From: a virus
IMG/VR virus record: IMGVR_UViG_3300025133_000085
Span: 1 to 64,000 of that record
Direction: 5' to 3' (one strand)
DNA: 64,000 bases
This document shows, one piece after another, positions 20,680 through 29,685 of this stretch. The position numbers were made by a program, and so were the translations under genes. Every line of letters begins with the position of its first letter. Position 1 is the first letter of the stretch. The notes beneath the pieces were generated by a model. That model saw nothing but the letters and a program-made list of their open reading frames with translations, was not told the DNA's origin and searched no databases.

Positions 20680-21584
20680 CTCAAAACCTCCTCGATATAC
20701 CCCTTTAATTGTATCGAACCGGATTCGATTGTTTCGAAATCCCATAGTTCGAAGTAGTTCGACATTACTGCTTCTCCACCGTCCGGGTTCACCGCAATGG
20801 TTATATGAGGAAAGGCCGGTCCATTCATTGGTATAGGTAGTCCACCCATGTCGACCAATCCCGTTACAACCTTATCATTTCTAGCGATCGCCACGACGCT
20901 CATCCTACCTGCGTCGTCGGAGAAGTCGAGCCAGTGCAAAGGTAACCGTCGCTTTTGCTCGGGCGGACTGATCAATGTCATGTGATGTGCTTTGGGCGTC
21001 CATCCCGGAGGTGCGTACTCCAATAAAGCATCGCGAACGCTCGCGTCGAGGATGAAAGCAGTGTACTCGATCCCCTCGACGACGCCGAGATCAGCTTCAA
21101 CCAAAAGTCTTCTTACGTAGCGCCTTAGAAAAGACTCATTCTGGCTGGCGCCCCCCACCGCCCGACCAATGGCTTCCAGCGCCCCGACGTCTGACATTTG
21201 GTGACTCTCACCACACGTAGCCAGTTCGGCGCCCTGAATCTGTTCGCTGTCCCGAAACGGAACTATATCATCGGTGGCGCAGTGTATAACGATAGTGTTG
21301 GGAGGAACAGAAGGCTGAAGACCGAAGTGCTTCCAGGCCGGAGCGATTAAGATTAGGCGAGCCCCTCTAGGGTTGAGCGCCATGGCCACCGCGCCACCCC
21401 GACTGGATCCGACGACGATATCCGGACTCTCCAGGTCGACCTCGTCCTGCGCTATTTGGACGGAGGCCTCGAAGTCGTCCCGTGGAAGGAGCGGGTTGAG
21501 AACAGTGTATCCTAAGCTTCGAAGGTACAATACCTTAGACCCGCCAGGTTTCGATTCCAAACCGTGTAAGAACAAAATCTTCAT
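20676..21584 (-). CDS. Alpha/beta hydrolase plus 2H phosphoesterase with internal tag
   Basis: A 302-residue two-domain protein. Residues 1-130 are an alpha/beta hydrolase: MKILFLHGLES start, the nucleophile elbow in VVGSSRGGAV, an acidic DDIVPF turn, similar to YqiA-like esterases. Next comes an internal class 2 tag, FLRRYVRRLLVEAD (about 148-158, LVE). The rest has two HxT motifs, HHMTLI (about 200) and PHITIAV (about 259), the mark of 2H phosphoesterases, which cut cyclic phosphodiesters. Phage 2H enzymes include the anti-CBASS protein Acb1. Cleavage after LVE would free the two enzymes. ATG 21584 overlaps the upstream micro-ORF stop (TAATG). Confidence 0.7.
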   Translation of the reverse strand: MKILFLHGLESKPGGSKVLYLRSLGYTVLNPLLPRDDFEASVQIAQDEVDLESPDIVVGSSRGGAVAMALNPRGARLILIAPAWKHFGLQPSVPPNTIVIHCATDDIVPFRDSEQIQGAELATCGESHQMSDVGALEAIGRAVGGASQNESFLRRYVRRLLVEADLGVVEGIEYTAFILDASVRDALLEYAPPGWTPKAHHMTLISPPEQKRRLPLHWLDFSDDAGRMSVVAIARNDKVVTGLVDMGGLPIPMNGPAFPHITIAVNPDGGEAVMSNYFELWDFETIESGSIQLKGYIEEVLR

Positions 21585-21640
21585 TATAACTCGACACCTT
21601 CGCAAAGAGTGGCGCTTATGTATTGCCGCAAGCGTTTCAT
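21584..21640 (-). CDS. Stand-alone class 2 tag micro-ORF
   Basis: Eighteen codons, MKRLRQYISATLCEGVEL, then TAA. ATG 21640 overlaps the previous stop (TAATG) and the TAA overlaps the next ATG in the same way. It encodes the class 2 tag (LCE as site) directly before an enzyme that lacks an N-terminal tag. The frame differs from that of the enzyme and I see no slippery sequence. As at 16054, the tag appears detached from its cargo. Confidence 0.5.
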   Translation of the reverse strand: MKRLRQYISATLCEGVEL

Positions 21641-22755
21641 TAGAAGTTCCTCGCTCCTACCACGCTAACATTGGGATATTTCTCGGCCATCTTATCTTTT
21701 AGGTGACCGACTTCCTTTCGCATCATCTTACCAAAGTGAATCGTAACCCCGGGCTTGGCGTGTCGATTGAAAAACTCATCTACCAGTTGGCTCGCGTATC
21801 CCTTGCCTCGCATATCCCCGCGGGTTTTCAAATAATCGATGTACCAATAATCATCGCCCGCCGTATGATAATCCAAGAATCCCACGACACAGATGTCAGC
21901 AACGCCTGGAATAATCTCGTCGAGTACTTTCTTCTTTAGCATCCGACCGGTCTTTGACCGTCTGCGCCACCTTTCAATTTCTGCGAAATATGTGTCATGC
22001 TTACGTGCTGGTTCGGTTACGTTGCTATCACATAATGCCAGTCGTTTAATATTACCTGCGCGACTATACTGCAATGGAGAATCGACCTCCCGGAATTCGA
22101 CGCCCTCGTGGAGAACGCCTCTCACAAATCTACGTAGGTTTTCTTCCACGTCGCCGAGCTCTCTTGCAAGTTTCATCTGTATTTCCATTTCCTTCTCTGT
22201 AGCCCTACCACTCTCACCCCAATCCGGCATATCGGAATCAAGGCATGCCTGGGAATCGATTTCGTAATCTGCCCCCTTTTTCAGAAAACTCAATGCCCTG
22301 ATATGATCCTTGCCGTCGCCTTTTCCCCTAACCGCCTTCAGGGAAATGCCCGCATCAGAGGCAACCTGACACGCTTGTCGCAAAGGCACGATATTATCGC
22401 CATCCGAGTGAACCGCCTTGCTTCCCGCTGGTAGATCTGGTACGGGCGCGGACGTCCATTTTCTCAGTGATGCTGGGGAGATGTACGTAACCGGAGGCAC
22501 TTCGTCCGCGATACCAGGCTCGTCGGATAGCATTTGGTTCAAAACGGCGGCGCCTCTACTAAAAGCAACGAGTTCATTCGGTTCCTCGTCCTCGAGCCAC
22601 TCGATCGCTGCTTCGATGTCCTCTGGCGTAACGTTTTCTTTGTCGCTAAACTTCGGTCCTCGTAACCCTATCTTGTCCGGACCGAACTTGTACCCATGAA
22701 ACGCATGCGTCTCTTCGTTAATAACTTGCCTTACAAACTTTCGTAAACCTTTCAT
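21640..22755 (-). CDS. Two-domain protein: hydrolase-like and GNAT, each with a tag
   Basis: A 371-residue protein from ATG 22755 (AGGGG eight bases upstream). First tag MKGLRKFVRQVINEET (INE). Domain 1 (about 20-175) has the alpha/beta-hydrolase pattern LVAFSRGAAV, YISP and HSDGDNIVP, but the tag sits at the N-terminus. The second tag, ENLRRFVRGVLHEGV (LHE), precedes domain 2, a GNAT: ICVVGFLDYH, then YIDYLKTRGDMRGKGYASQ (the acetyl-CoA loop R-x-x-G-x-G/A) and an end in YPNVSVVGARNF. Expected to be cut into two internal enzymes. Confidence 0.7.
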   Translation of the reverse strand: MKGLRKFVRQVINEETHAFHGYKFGPDKIGLRGPKFSDKENVTPEDIEAAIEWLEDEEPNELVAFSRGAAVLNQMLSDEPGIADEVPPVTYISPASLRKWTSAPVPDLPAGSKAVHSDGDNIVPLRQACQVASDAGISLKAVRGKGDGKDHIRALSFLKKGADYEIDSQACLDSDMPDWGESGRATEKEMEIQMKLARELGDVEENLRRFVRGVLHEGVEFREVDSPLQYSRAGNIKRLALCDSNVTEPARKHDTYFAEIERWRRRSKTGRMLKKKVLDEIIPGVADICVVGFLDYHTAGDDYWYIDYLKTRGDMRGKGYASQLVDEFFNRHAKPGVTIHFGKMMRKEVGHLKDKMAEKYPNVSVVGARNF

Positions 22756-22765
22756 CGGTCGTCCC

Positions 22766-23455
22766 CTAAGCGAAACTGTGTCCGGTCCACTTTTCGTAAA
22801 CCTCTCTGGCTTCATCATCCGAGATTGCGCCGACTTTTTTATAATTGTCTAGATAATACGTGATGAGCTCCGCCACGGGCACGCCCGAATGATTCGACTC
22901 TGCCCGAAAACCGATTACGAATGCGGGTACCTCGCACGCGGATATGAAGTAGTCGCGATACGAATCGCTCTCCCTCTCAGGTAAAAAAGGACAGTCAGGT
23001 CGCTTAAGGGGTCCCTCCTGCGTGAGATGGTGAATCTCATGGGCAAGTGTCCCCCTTAACTCGCTGACGATTGCGTTGTAGTGATCGTTTATGTCGACGC
23101 CCCTCTCGTACTCGATCCGGATCTCGATGTTCGCGATCAAGTCGGTTTCACCCGCGTTACCGGCGACGTTCGTCGGCGCAGACATGTCGTCCTCGGGATA
23201 AACCGAAAGATCTATGACAAAGTAATCCGACGAATATGAATCGAACTCTTCGGGATCCACCGGATATGGCCAGCGAAAATCAAACTCCGCGTGTCTCTTT
23301 TCACCACCACGAGCGTCGAAAATAAAATCGACTAGTTGCGCTTCTATAGGCAATACCAAGTCCTGGTAAAAGAATTCTTCGTTGGCTAACTCGATGCCTT
23401 CTCTAAGTTTTCGTTTAAGCCCATAGATAATTGGTGGGTATTTTCTTGGTAACAT
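22766..23455 (-). CDS. Zinc metalloprotease-like protein
   Basis: A 229-residue protein. TLAHEIHHLTQEG (about 143-155) is a HExxH zinc site, followed by ERESDSYRDYFISACEVPAF, with the EVPAF glutamate as the probable third ligand in gluzincin style. The N-terminus is KRKLREGIELANEE, which contains LRE and IEL, but no complete class 2 tag. First gene of the minus-strand run that ends near 12919. Could be a virion protease or toxin-like metalloprotease. Confidence 0.65.
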   Translation of the reverse strand: MLPRKYPPIIYGLKRKLREGIELANEEFFYQDLVLPIEAQLVDFIFDARGGEKRHAEFDFRWPYPVDPEEFDSYSSDYFVIDLSVYPEDDMSAPTNVAGNAGETDLIANIEIRIEYERGVDINDHYNAIVSELRGTLAHEIHHLTQEGPLKRPDCPFLPERESDSYRDYFISACEVPAFVIGFRAESNHSGVPVAELITYYLDNYKKVGAISDDEAREVYEKWTGHSFA

Positions 23456-23499
23456 ACTAGTCCTCGAAGATAAATATTACTATAAAGACGGAGAAACAA

Positions 23500-23922
23500 A
23501 TGGGAATTCATTGGGCCGAACCTGGATGGAAGGCTGTGGGAGAATATCAGGTTTCTGGGATCCCTTACGTTACGTCGAGCGTTCTTGCGGATCAAGAAAC
23601 TCGAGCTATCGAATTTCCTCGAGTTACTCGTTTCATCATTGTTAGAAACGCAAATACCGGTACGTCGCTAAATTCCGCGATCGCGGTTGGTTTTACCGAA
23701 AACGGCGTAAAGGCCAATCCCGTGTCGCAAACGAACTATCTTACGCTTAACGGTGGGGAAAGTTTGTCGGCGGATCTTAGGATCAAAAGTCTGTTTCTAA
23801 GCAACAGCCTAGGCTCTGACAATTCTCTGGCCGAGTTCGAGGTACTCGCCGGACTAACCGACATCAGTCGAGAAAAGGTGTTCCCAATCACGGGCTCAAG
23901 TGGTTACCAGGGCGTGGGCTAA
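23500..23922 (+). CDS. Virion surface or decoration protein
   Basis: A 140-residue plus-strand protein beginning MGIHWAEPGWKAVGEYQVSG, with GGAG upstream. The alternating polar and hydrophobic pattern with many Ser, Thr and Asn suggests a beta-sandwich. Its stop overlaps the next start (TAATG). A structural protein such as a fibre base or head decoration is likely because the next gene is lectin-like; not assigned to a family. Confidence 0.6.
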   Translation: MGIHWAEPGWKAVGEYQVSGIPYVTSSVLADQETRAIEFPRVTRFIIVRNANTGTSLNSAIAVGFTENGVKANPVSQTNYLTLNGGESLSADLRIKSLFLSNSLGSDNSLAEFEVLAGLTDISREKVFPITGSSGYQGVG

Positions 23923-24758
23923 TGAACGGTATAGGTAGCGCTTCCCTAGGCATCGGTTCGAATGGCTGGAGCACGCTAGCAGGAAACGTGGGTAGCCCCA
24001 GTTTCGACTCGCCTGTAGCGAAGTCACGTGGCAGAAGCGGGGCACGCATACCGATGGCAGGGTTTAAGCTATGGGTAATGGGAACCGCGAACAACGGAGC
24101 GAGGACGTATACTGGAAACGTGACGGATGTTATCCAGTGGCGAGACTTCAGTGGTGAAGGTAACCACTTAAAACAGTTATCGGCGTCGAAACGACCTAGC
24201 ATAACCGCAAGCGCGCAAAATGGAAAGGCTGCGTTGACTTTCGACGGTAGCAACGATTATCTCGTGGGAAGTTCTACAACGGCATTCGACTTCGGAAACA
24301 ACGAATACGACGTTTACATGGTCGTGGACATCCCAAACTCGGGTAACAAGGTTATCCTATCAACTACGTCTGCGATCAGTTCCTCCGCGCCGGGCATTGC
24401 TGTAATGTATATGAACAAAAAAATTAGGGGACTATTACAGACAGGATCAAAACAGAGAGTCGCGACCACAGCCAACAACTACAATGGTAAAGGATACGTT
24501 TACGTTCGAACGTACAGAGGTGGCCCGCAGCTCAAACTCGAGGTCGATGCTAGCGACGGTACCACCGACACGATCACAACAACATCGGCCACTGGAGACG
24601 TCAGCGGCGGTGCGTTTAGCGTAGGCGCGGAGAACGACGGAGGGAATGCAGGTGCCATTAACGTGTGTGAGATCCTGGTTTACAACCGACTTCTGGGCAC
24701 CGGTGACGCTACAATGGTTAAACAATACCTTAGTGACAAGTACGGACTTTCGCTCTAG
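23922..24758 (+). CDS. LamG/concanavalin-like lectin domain protein (receptor binding?)
   Basis: A 278-residue protein. Residues 45-275 show the pattern of LamG/concanavalin-A-like domains: VIQWRDFSGEGNHL, KAALTFDGSNDYL, FSVGAENDGGNAGAINVCEI and the ending LVYNRLLGTGDATMVKQYL. The N-terminus is glycine- and serine-rich, probably the attachment part. In phages such domains form tail fibres or head decorations and bind surface glycans. The pair 23500-24758 is in the opposite orientation to everything around it. Confidence 0.7.
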   Translation: MNGIGSASLGIGSNGWSTLAGNVGSPSFDSPVAKSRGRSGARIPMAGFKLWVMGTANNGARTYTGNVTDVIQWRDFSGEGNHLKQLSASKRPSITASAQNGKAALTFDGSNDYLVGSSTTAFDFGNNEYDVYMVVDIPNSGNKVILSTTSAISSSAPGIAVMYMNKKIRGLLQTGSKQRVATTANNYNGKGYVYVRTYRGGPQLKLEVDASDGTTDTITTTSATGDVSGGAFSVGAENDGGNAGAINVCEILVYNRLLGTGDATMVKQYLSDKYGLSL

Positions 24759-24760
24759 AG

Positions 24761-24785
24761 GTTCCGCAACTGCGGAAAGGTTTTA
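24761..24785. terminator. Intrinsic terminator between converging genes
   Basis: TTCCGC (24762-24767), a four-base loop, and GCGGAA (24772-24777), followed by AGGTTTTATCC on the plus strand. It lies three bases after the lectin gene stop and just before the stop of the converging minus-strand gene at 24789. The T-run is short, so strength is uncertain. Confidence 0.6.
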
Positions 24786-24788
24786 TCC

Positions 24789-25313
24789 TCAACCGTGTTC
24801 CATTTCGCGGGTGAGATTCTTGTACTCGAGGTACTCGGCCACGTTACCTAGCATTTGTTGCGCCTGGGCGATGTGAGACTGGCTCCAGGCAGGGATGTCA
24901 TCGTCGTCACTCAACGAGTCATAGAGACCCTGCGCCGTCTGGGCGATCGTGTAAAGCTGTTGGCGCGCCATCGTTGCAGCACCGGCGCCGTGACAGTCAT
25001 AGTCGCCAACATCATCAGTGAAAGAAAACTCTCCTTCGATGTCGAGGACCGGTAGGTCCAGCATGGTGTCCAACTCCTCTTTCAACAGGGCCTCAAGCTT
25101 CGCCTTTCCCTCGGCGAAAGGGTACGTCACGTCTTGCGACTTATTACGTTGTGCCTCCCCTTGAACGAGACGCCTAAGCGCCTCGATTTCCGGAAAGCTT
25201 AAACCCAAATCGATCAGATCGAGCACAGTGGCTTGTGTAAGAGCTTCTACGTGTTTCGGTGTAAGTTTCGTACCTGCTATCGCTAGGCTCACTGCGTCGT
25301 CTAAAACTTTCAT
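24789..25313 (-). CDS. Probable virion-associated small protein
   Basis: A 174-residue protein. The C-terminal part (about 110-170), with MARQQLYTIAQTAQGLYDSL, DDDDIPAWSQSHIAQAQQML and NVAEYLEY, matches from memory a helical domain common in marine tailed phages, where it often follows a tag like MKITRRQLRRIIKE. Here no tag is present; the N-terminus is instead a helical region with LDLIDLGLSFPEIEAL. Function unknown. Confidence 0.6.
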   Translation of the reverse strand: MKVLDDAVSLAIAGTKLTPKHVEALTQATVLDLIDLGLSFPEIEALRRLVQGEAQRNKSQDVTYPFAEGKAKLEALLKEELDTMLDLPVLDIEGEFSFTDDVGDYDCHGAGAATMARQQLYTIAQTAQGLYDSLSDDDDIPAWSQSHIAQAQQMLGNVAEYLEYKNLTREMEHG

Positions 25314-25327
25314 TATAGTCCTCGAAT

Positions 25328-25335
25328 CATAAATA
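25328..25335 (-). promoter_or_regulatory. late-type promoter motif TATTTATG
   Basis: Minus strand GGTATTTATGATTCG, 15 bases upstream of ATG 25313, in an intergenic gap. One mismatch to the TAYTTATA octamer. Confidence 0.35.
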
Positions 25336-25355
25336 CCTACCAGTAAATGCTAGTT

Positions 25356-25580
25356 TCAATCGATCGAGACATTCAGCGCTTCAAGAATATTCTCTAGTTC
25401 ATCGTCACTACCCCTATAGGTCGACTTAATCTTCGCGATCCTTAAAGCTGCCTTGAACGCAGTAACATCCAGTTTGTCCGTATATTCTTCTAGGGTGTCT
25501 TTCATCTGTTGCGACAAAAGTTTCTTTTCGTTTTCGATCTCACTGACCTTTTGCGCCAGCTCAAGTACAAATTGTTTCAT
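25356..25580 (-). CDS. GapR/DUF2312-like small DNA-binding protein
   Basis: A 74-residue helical protein: VSEIENEKKLLSQQMKDTLE, then LDVTAFKAALRIAKIKS. This matches the layout of GapR-type (DUF2312) proteins, where an E-x-x-K-K coiled coil is followed by a helix-turn-helix-like segment that contacts overtwisted DNA. The similarity is by pattern only. It overlaps the gene at 25561 by 20 bases. Confidence 0.45.
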   Translation of the reverse strand: MKQFVLELAQKVSEIENEKKLLSQQMKDTLEEYTDKLDVTAFKAALRIAKIKSTYRGSDDELENILEALNVSID

Positions 25581-25815
25581 AGGTTTCTCCTGTTTGTGTA
25601 ACGCTGTCGGCCCTAGCTATTAAGTGTTCGTTATTTACAAACACAATGTAACGAGGATCCGAAGAATCCATCGAACCGTCCTCAAGCAACAAACACGGTT
25701 CGATGTTTTTTAACGTAACGAAGCGATTATCCGTAGCAGACATATATTGCCCGGGTTTGATAAACCACAGTTCGTTAGATTTATTCGTGTTCTTTTTCTT
25801 GTACGACGTCATTAA
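25561..25815 (-). CDS. Unknown small protein
   Basis: An 84-residue protein if it begins at the ATG at 25815 (MTSYKKKNTNKSNELWFIKP). An in-frame ATG at 25839 would extend it by eight residues into the preceding gene. The body is beta-rich (RFVTLKNIEPCLLLED, RYIVFVNNEHLIA). No ribosome-binding site clearly decides the start. No family recognised. Confidence 0.5.
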   Translation of the reverse strand, partial: LMTSYKKKNTNKSNELWFIKPGQYMSATDNRFVTLKNIEPCLLLEDGSMDSSDPRYIVFVNNEHLIARADSVTQTGETYETICT

Positions 25816-26008
25816 TACTGCCACATGTTTCGCAAGCATACGATTGAATATCCATCGACGCTGAAAAACTTAAAGCGACCTCCTGCATTTCGGTAGCAAA
25901 CCGTAGAAAATTATCATAGTCCATATCGAGAGTAACATCACCGATCGATACGCTAATCTTTCCCGTCACCAGATTTGCCACCGCGTTGTGTGCCAACTGG
26001 ATTTTCAT
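25781..26008 (-). CDS. Unknown small protein with CxxC
   Basis: A 75-residue protein from ATG 26008 (MKIQLAHNAVANLVTGKISV). It ends with ACETCGSINDVVQEKEHE; CETC could be half of a zinc site. It overlaps the preceding gene by 56 bases and the following one by about 35, dense even for this region. Function unknown. Confidence 0.5.
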   Translation of the reverse strand: MKIQLAHNAVANLVTGKISVSIGDVTLDMDYDNFLRFATEMQEVALSFSASMDIQSYACETCGSINDVVQEKEHE

Positions 26009-26288
26009 TTTTGGGTACACTTTTTCTTTTCCTTGTGACGGACTTCGGCGTAATCGAAGTCGACTTGGGTTTTGTGGGCGGTTTGGGTTTACGCTTTGAT
26101 TTCACCGGTGGCTTCGGTAGCGATGGCTTTGGTAGCAATCGATTAAACTCCGCTTCACCAATCGGGTCCACGCCCTTGCCTTCACACCACCCCGCGTAAT
26201 CGGCGTAGGTCTTAAACGTTCCCCCCTCCAACATCTTGGAAAGATCGTAACCTCGTCGTTTGGAAAAAAAACTCCATGGAACTTTCAT
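25953..26288 (-). CDS. Small protein with Lys/Pro-rich basic tail
   Basis: A 111-residue protein. A structured N-terminus (YDLSKMLEGGTFKTYADYAG) is followed by a disordered tail with repeated K-P (KPSLPKPPVKSKRKPKPPTK). Such histone-H1-like tails bind nucleic acids. Its ATG overlaps the stop of the previous gene (ATGA). Confidence 0.6.
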   Translation of the reverse strand: MKVPWSFFSKRRGYDLSKMLEGGTFKTYADYAGWCEGKGVDPIGEAEFNRLLPKPSLPKPPVKSKRKPKPPTKPKSTSITPKSVTRKRKSVPKNENPVGTQRGGKSGDGKD

Positions 26289-26560
26289 GCTTCACCCCTC
26301 ATATTGTTAAGCTCTCCCTCTACTTCTGTTTTCACAAGCGCGAGAAGATGTCTAATCACTTCGTCATCCCAACTACGGGCGCGCATCGATTTGCGAATAT
26401 GGTCGACAAGATCCTCTAGTCTCAATCCGCTATACCTACCGATCGCTTCGTTTAAATCCTCAAATGCTCTATTCATGAGATCCTCGTCCCACTCGCACGC
26501 CTCCAAAACGGCCGTGTGACCGGTTAGACTCCGTAAGCGTTGCGTTAAAATCGAAAACAT
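26285..26560 (-). CDS. Unknown small helical protein
   Basis: A 91-residue protein beginning MFSILTQRLRSLTGHTAVLE. All helical by composition, with alternating charge (LEDLVDHIRKSMRARSWDDE). Coupled to the preceding HTH gene by a TGATG-type overlap. It has no recognisable family; its position suggests a link to the transcription genes upstream. Confidence 0.55.
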   Translation of the reverse strand: MFSILTQRLRSLTGHTAVLEACEWDEDLMNRAFEDLNEAIGRYSGLRLEDLVDHIRKSMRARSWDDEVIRHLLALVKTEVEGELNNMRGEA

Positions 26561-26835
26561 CAGTCATAAATATCGTGTAAGAGAGCAATCATGCTTTCTT
26601 GAAACCGAGGATCTTTGGCGACGATCGACGAGTTCGAACCAATCTCTACAGAGAATGCGTCGACCAAGGGCTCGGCGATTTTCTCCAGCGCGCGAAGTAA
26701 CACGTTGCGCGCTGTCGAATGATTCATCTTATCACCCGCTTCCGTCATCCTTTCGGCGATTTCCCGATATCCCATACCTTCGGGCGCAGAGATCCCGTAA
26801 CCATGATCGAACGTTTTTCCTGAGGGCATACTCAT
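26560..26835 (-). CDS. HTH protein coupled to truncated sigma factor
   Basis: A 91-residue protein. GMGYREIAERM followed by NHSTARNVLLRALEKIAEP resembles a sigma region 4.2 helix-turn-helix (normally LEEVGxxFxVTRERIRQIEAKALRKL), with a longer turn. It starts inside the last codons of the sigma gene (ATGA). It may supply the region 4 function missing from its partner, as T4 gp33 does for gp55. The rest is a helical tail. Confidence 0.55.
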   Translation of the reverse strand: MSMPSGKTFDHGYGISAPEGMGYREIAERMTEAGDKMNHSTARNVLLRALEKIAEPLVDAFSVEIGSNSSIVAKDPRFQESMIALLHDIYD

Positions 26836-27557
26836 TTATTCTCTCCTTTCAAAAATAGGTCATCACTTTCGGTAGGTCCTAGACCAAAGCGCATGCGTAA
26901 AACCGCTTCCTCGCGTGGGCTAAGTCCACGAAGCGCTTCCCGGACCATCACTTCAATCTTTTCGCTGTCGAGATTCTGACCCGGATCCACAATGGATTCG
27001 TCCGGGATAACATCACCCAACTTTCTCGAGCCCTCCACGGACCCAACCTGCGCATCGAGCGACACGAAATTGTGGTGCATCGAGCGCATCTTTTTCAAAG
27101 CGTTGACGGTTACGTCGAGCGCTTCCGCCAGTTCTTCGTCGGTAGGCCTAATCCCCAACGCATCCTCGTATTCGTCGGCGTAACGCTTGGCTTTCCACGC
27201 CATCAACCGAATGTGACCAGGAATTCGAACGTCCGACTTTTGGGTGTTGATGTGCTTAAGCACCGCCTGGCGAATCCACCAACACGCGTAAGTGGAGAAC
27301 TTGTAACCTCGTCGCCAGTCGAAGCGCTCAACCGCCTTCATCAAACCCACGTTGGACTCTTGGATTAGATCCTCTAGATCTATACCACGGTTTTGATACT
27401 TCTTTGCGATAGAAATTGCTAATCGTAAATTCGCGGAGATCATCTGATCTCGCGCATACTTATCACCTTTTTCGATGCGCTTTGAAAGCGCAACTTCCTC
27501 CTCTTTGGTTAAAAGTTTGTAAGAACCGACATCATCAAAGTACGCCGATAGACTCAT
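26832..27557 (-). CDS. RNA polymerase sigma factor lacking region 4.2
   Basis: A 241-residue sigma70-family protein. Region 1.2 (YKLLTKEEEVALSKRIEKGD), region 2 (SANLRLAISIAKKYQNRG, DLIQESNVGLMKAVERFDWR, KFSTYACWWIRQAVLKHI), region 3 (IRLMAWKAKRYADEYED) and region 4.1 (LSPREEAVLRMRFGLG) are clear. It stops after ESDDLFLKGENK, so the -35-reading helix-turn-helix is absent. It would direct host RNA polymerase to phage promoters, likely with -10-only elements. Followed by the HTH gene at 26560. It overlaps the preceding gene as ATGA. Confidence 0.88.
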   Translation of the reverse strand: MSLSAYFDDVGSYKLLTKEEEVALSKRIEKGDKYARDQMISANLRLAISIAKKYQNRGIDLEDLIQESNVGLMKAVERFDWRRGYKFSTYACWWIRQAVLKHINTQKSDVRIPGHIRLMAWKAKRYADEYEDALGIRPTDEELAEALDVTVNALKKMRSMHHNFVSLDAQVGSVEGSRKLGDVIPDESIVDPGQNLDSEKIEVMVREALRGLSPREEAVLRMRFGLGPTESDDLFLKGENK

Positions 27558-27802
27558 ACGACCCCCCTATTTTCCCTTCTGTTTCTGTTTTTGCTTGCTA
27601 AGTACTTCGCGTGTGCAGATCGTCGCTGCGCTCGAATCTCAATCTCTCGATAAAAGTAACAACACTCCACCTCAAGTTGCATACGCTTATCCCGATTCAA
27701 ACACCTCCGAATAGCCCGTCGAATATTTCGCATACGAGCTCGAAGCTCGTCCTCATCCATCTCGATCAATTGATCGCGTAACGCGATCTCGATACCAGAC
27801 AT
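27554..27802 (-). CDS. Small basic helical protein
   Basis: An 82-residue protein, very rich in Arg (RMRNIRRAIRRCLNRDKRMQ, REIEIRAQRRSAHAKYL). Probably a helix bundle that binds nucleic acid or polymerase. It is the first gene downstream of the promoter at 27873-27900 and overlaps the sigma gene start, so it would be coexpressed with it. No family recognised. Confidence 0.6.
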   Translation of the reverse strand: MSGIEIALRDQLIEMDEDELRARMRNIRRAIRRCLNRDKRMQLEVECCYFYREIEIRAQRRSAHAKYLASKNRNRRENRGVV

Positions 27803-27872
27803 CAGTTACCTCATGTACCCTTAGTTAGAAGATAAACACATATGATCGAAAGAACACCCCGACCACAATATT

Positions 27873-27900
27873 ATTATACCACGTCCTGATAAAATTTGCA
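27873..27900 (-). promoter_or_regulatory. Sigma70-like promoter for the sigma-factor operon
   Basis: TGCAAA (27895-27900), a 16-base spacer and TATAAT (27873-27878) on the minus strand, with GTGG before the -10, as at 1745 and 8548. It begins right after the GroEL stop and precedes the 27554-27802 gene. Confidence 0.7.
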
Positions 27901-27901
27901 C

Positions 27902-29674
<1,773 letters not shown>

Positions 29675-29685
<11 letters not shown>

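Noticed and set aside
21584-21640. Programmed frameshift joining the 21584 tag to the hydrolase
   Set aside because: A -1 shift would be required and no X XXY YYZ heptamer is present; TAATG restart explains the layout.
26565-26572. A TATTTATG match to the late promoter motif before the 26285 gene
   Set aside because: It encodes the last residues of the 26560 gene (HDIYD) and sits five bases from the next start, too close for a promoter.
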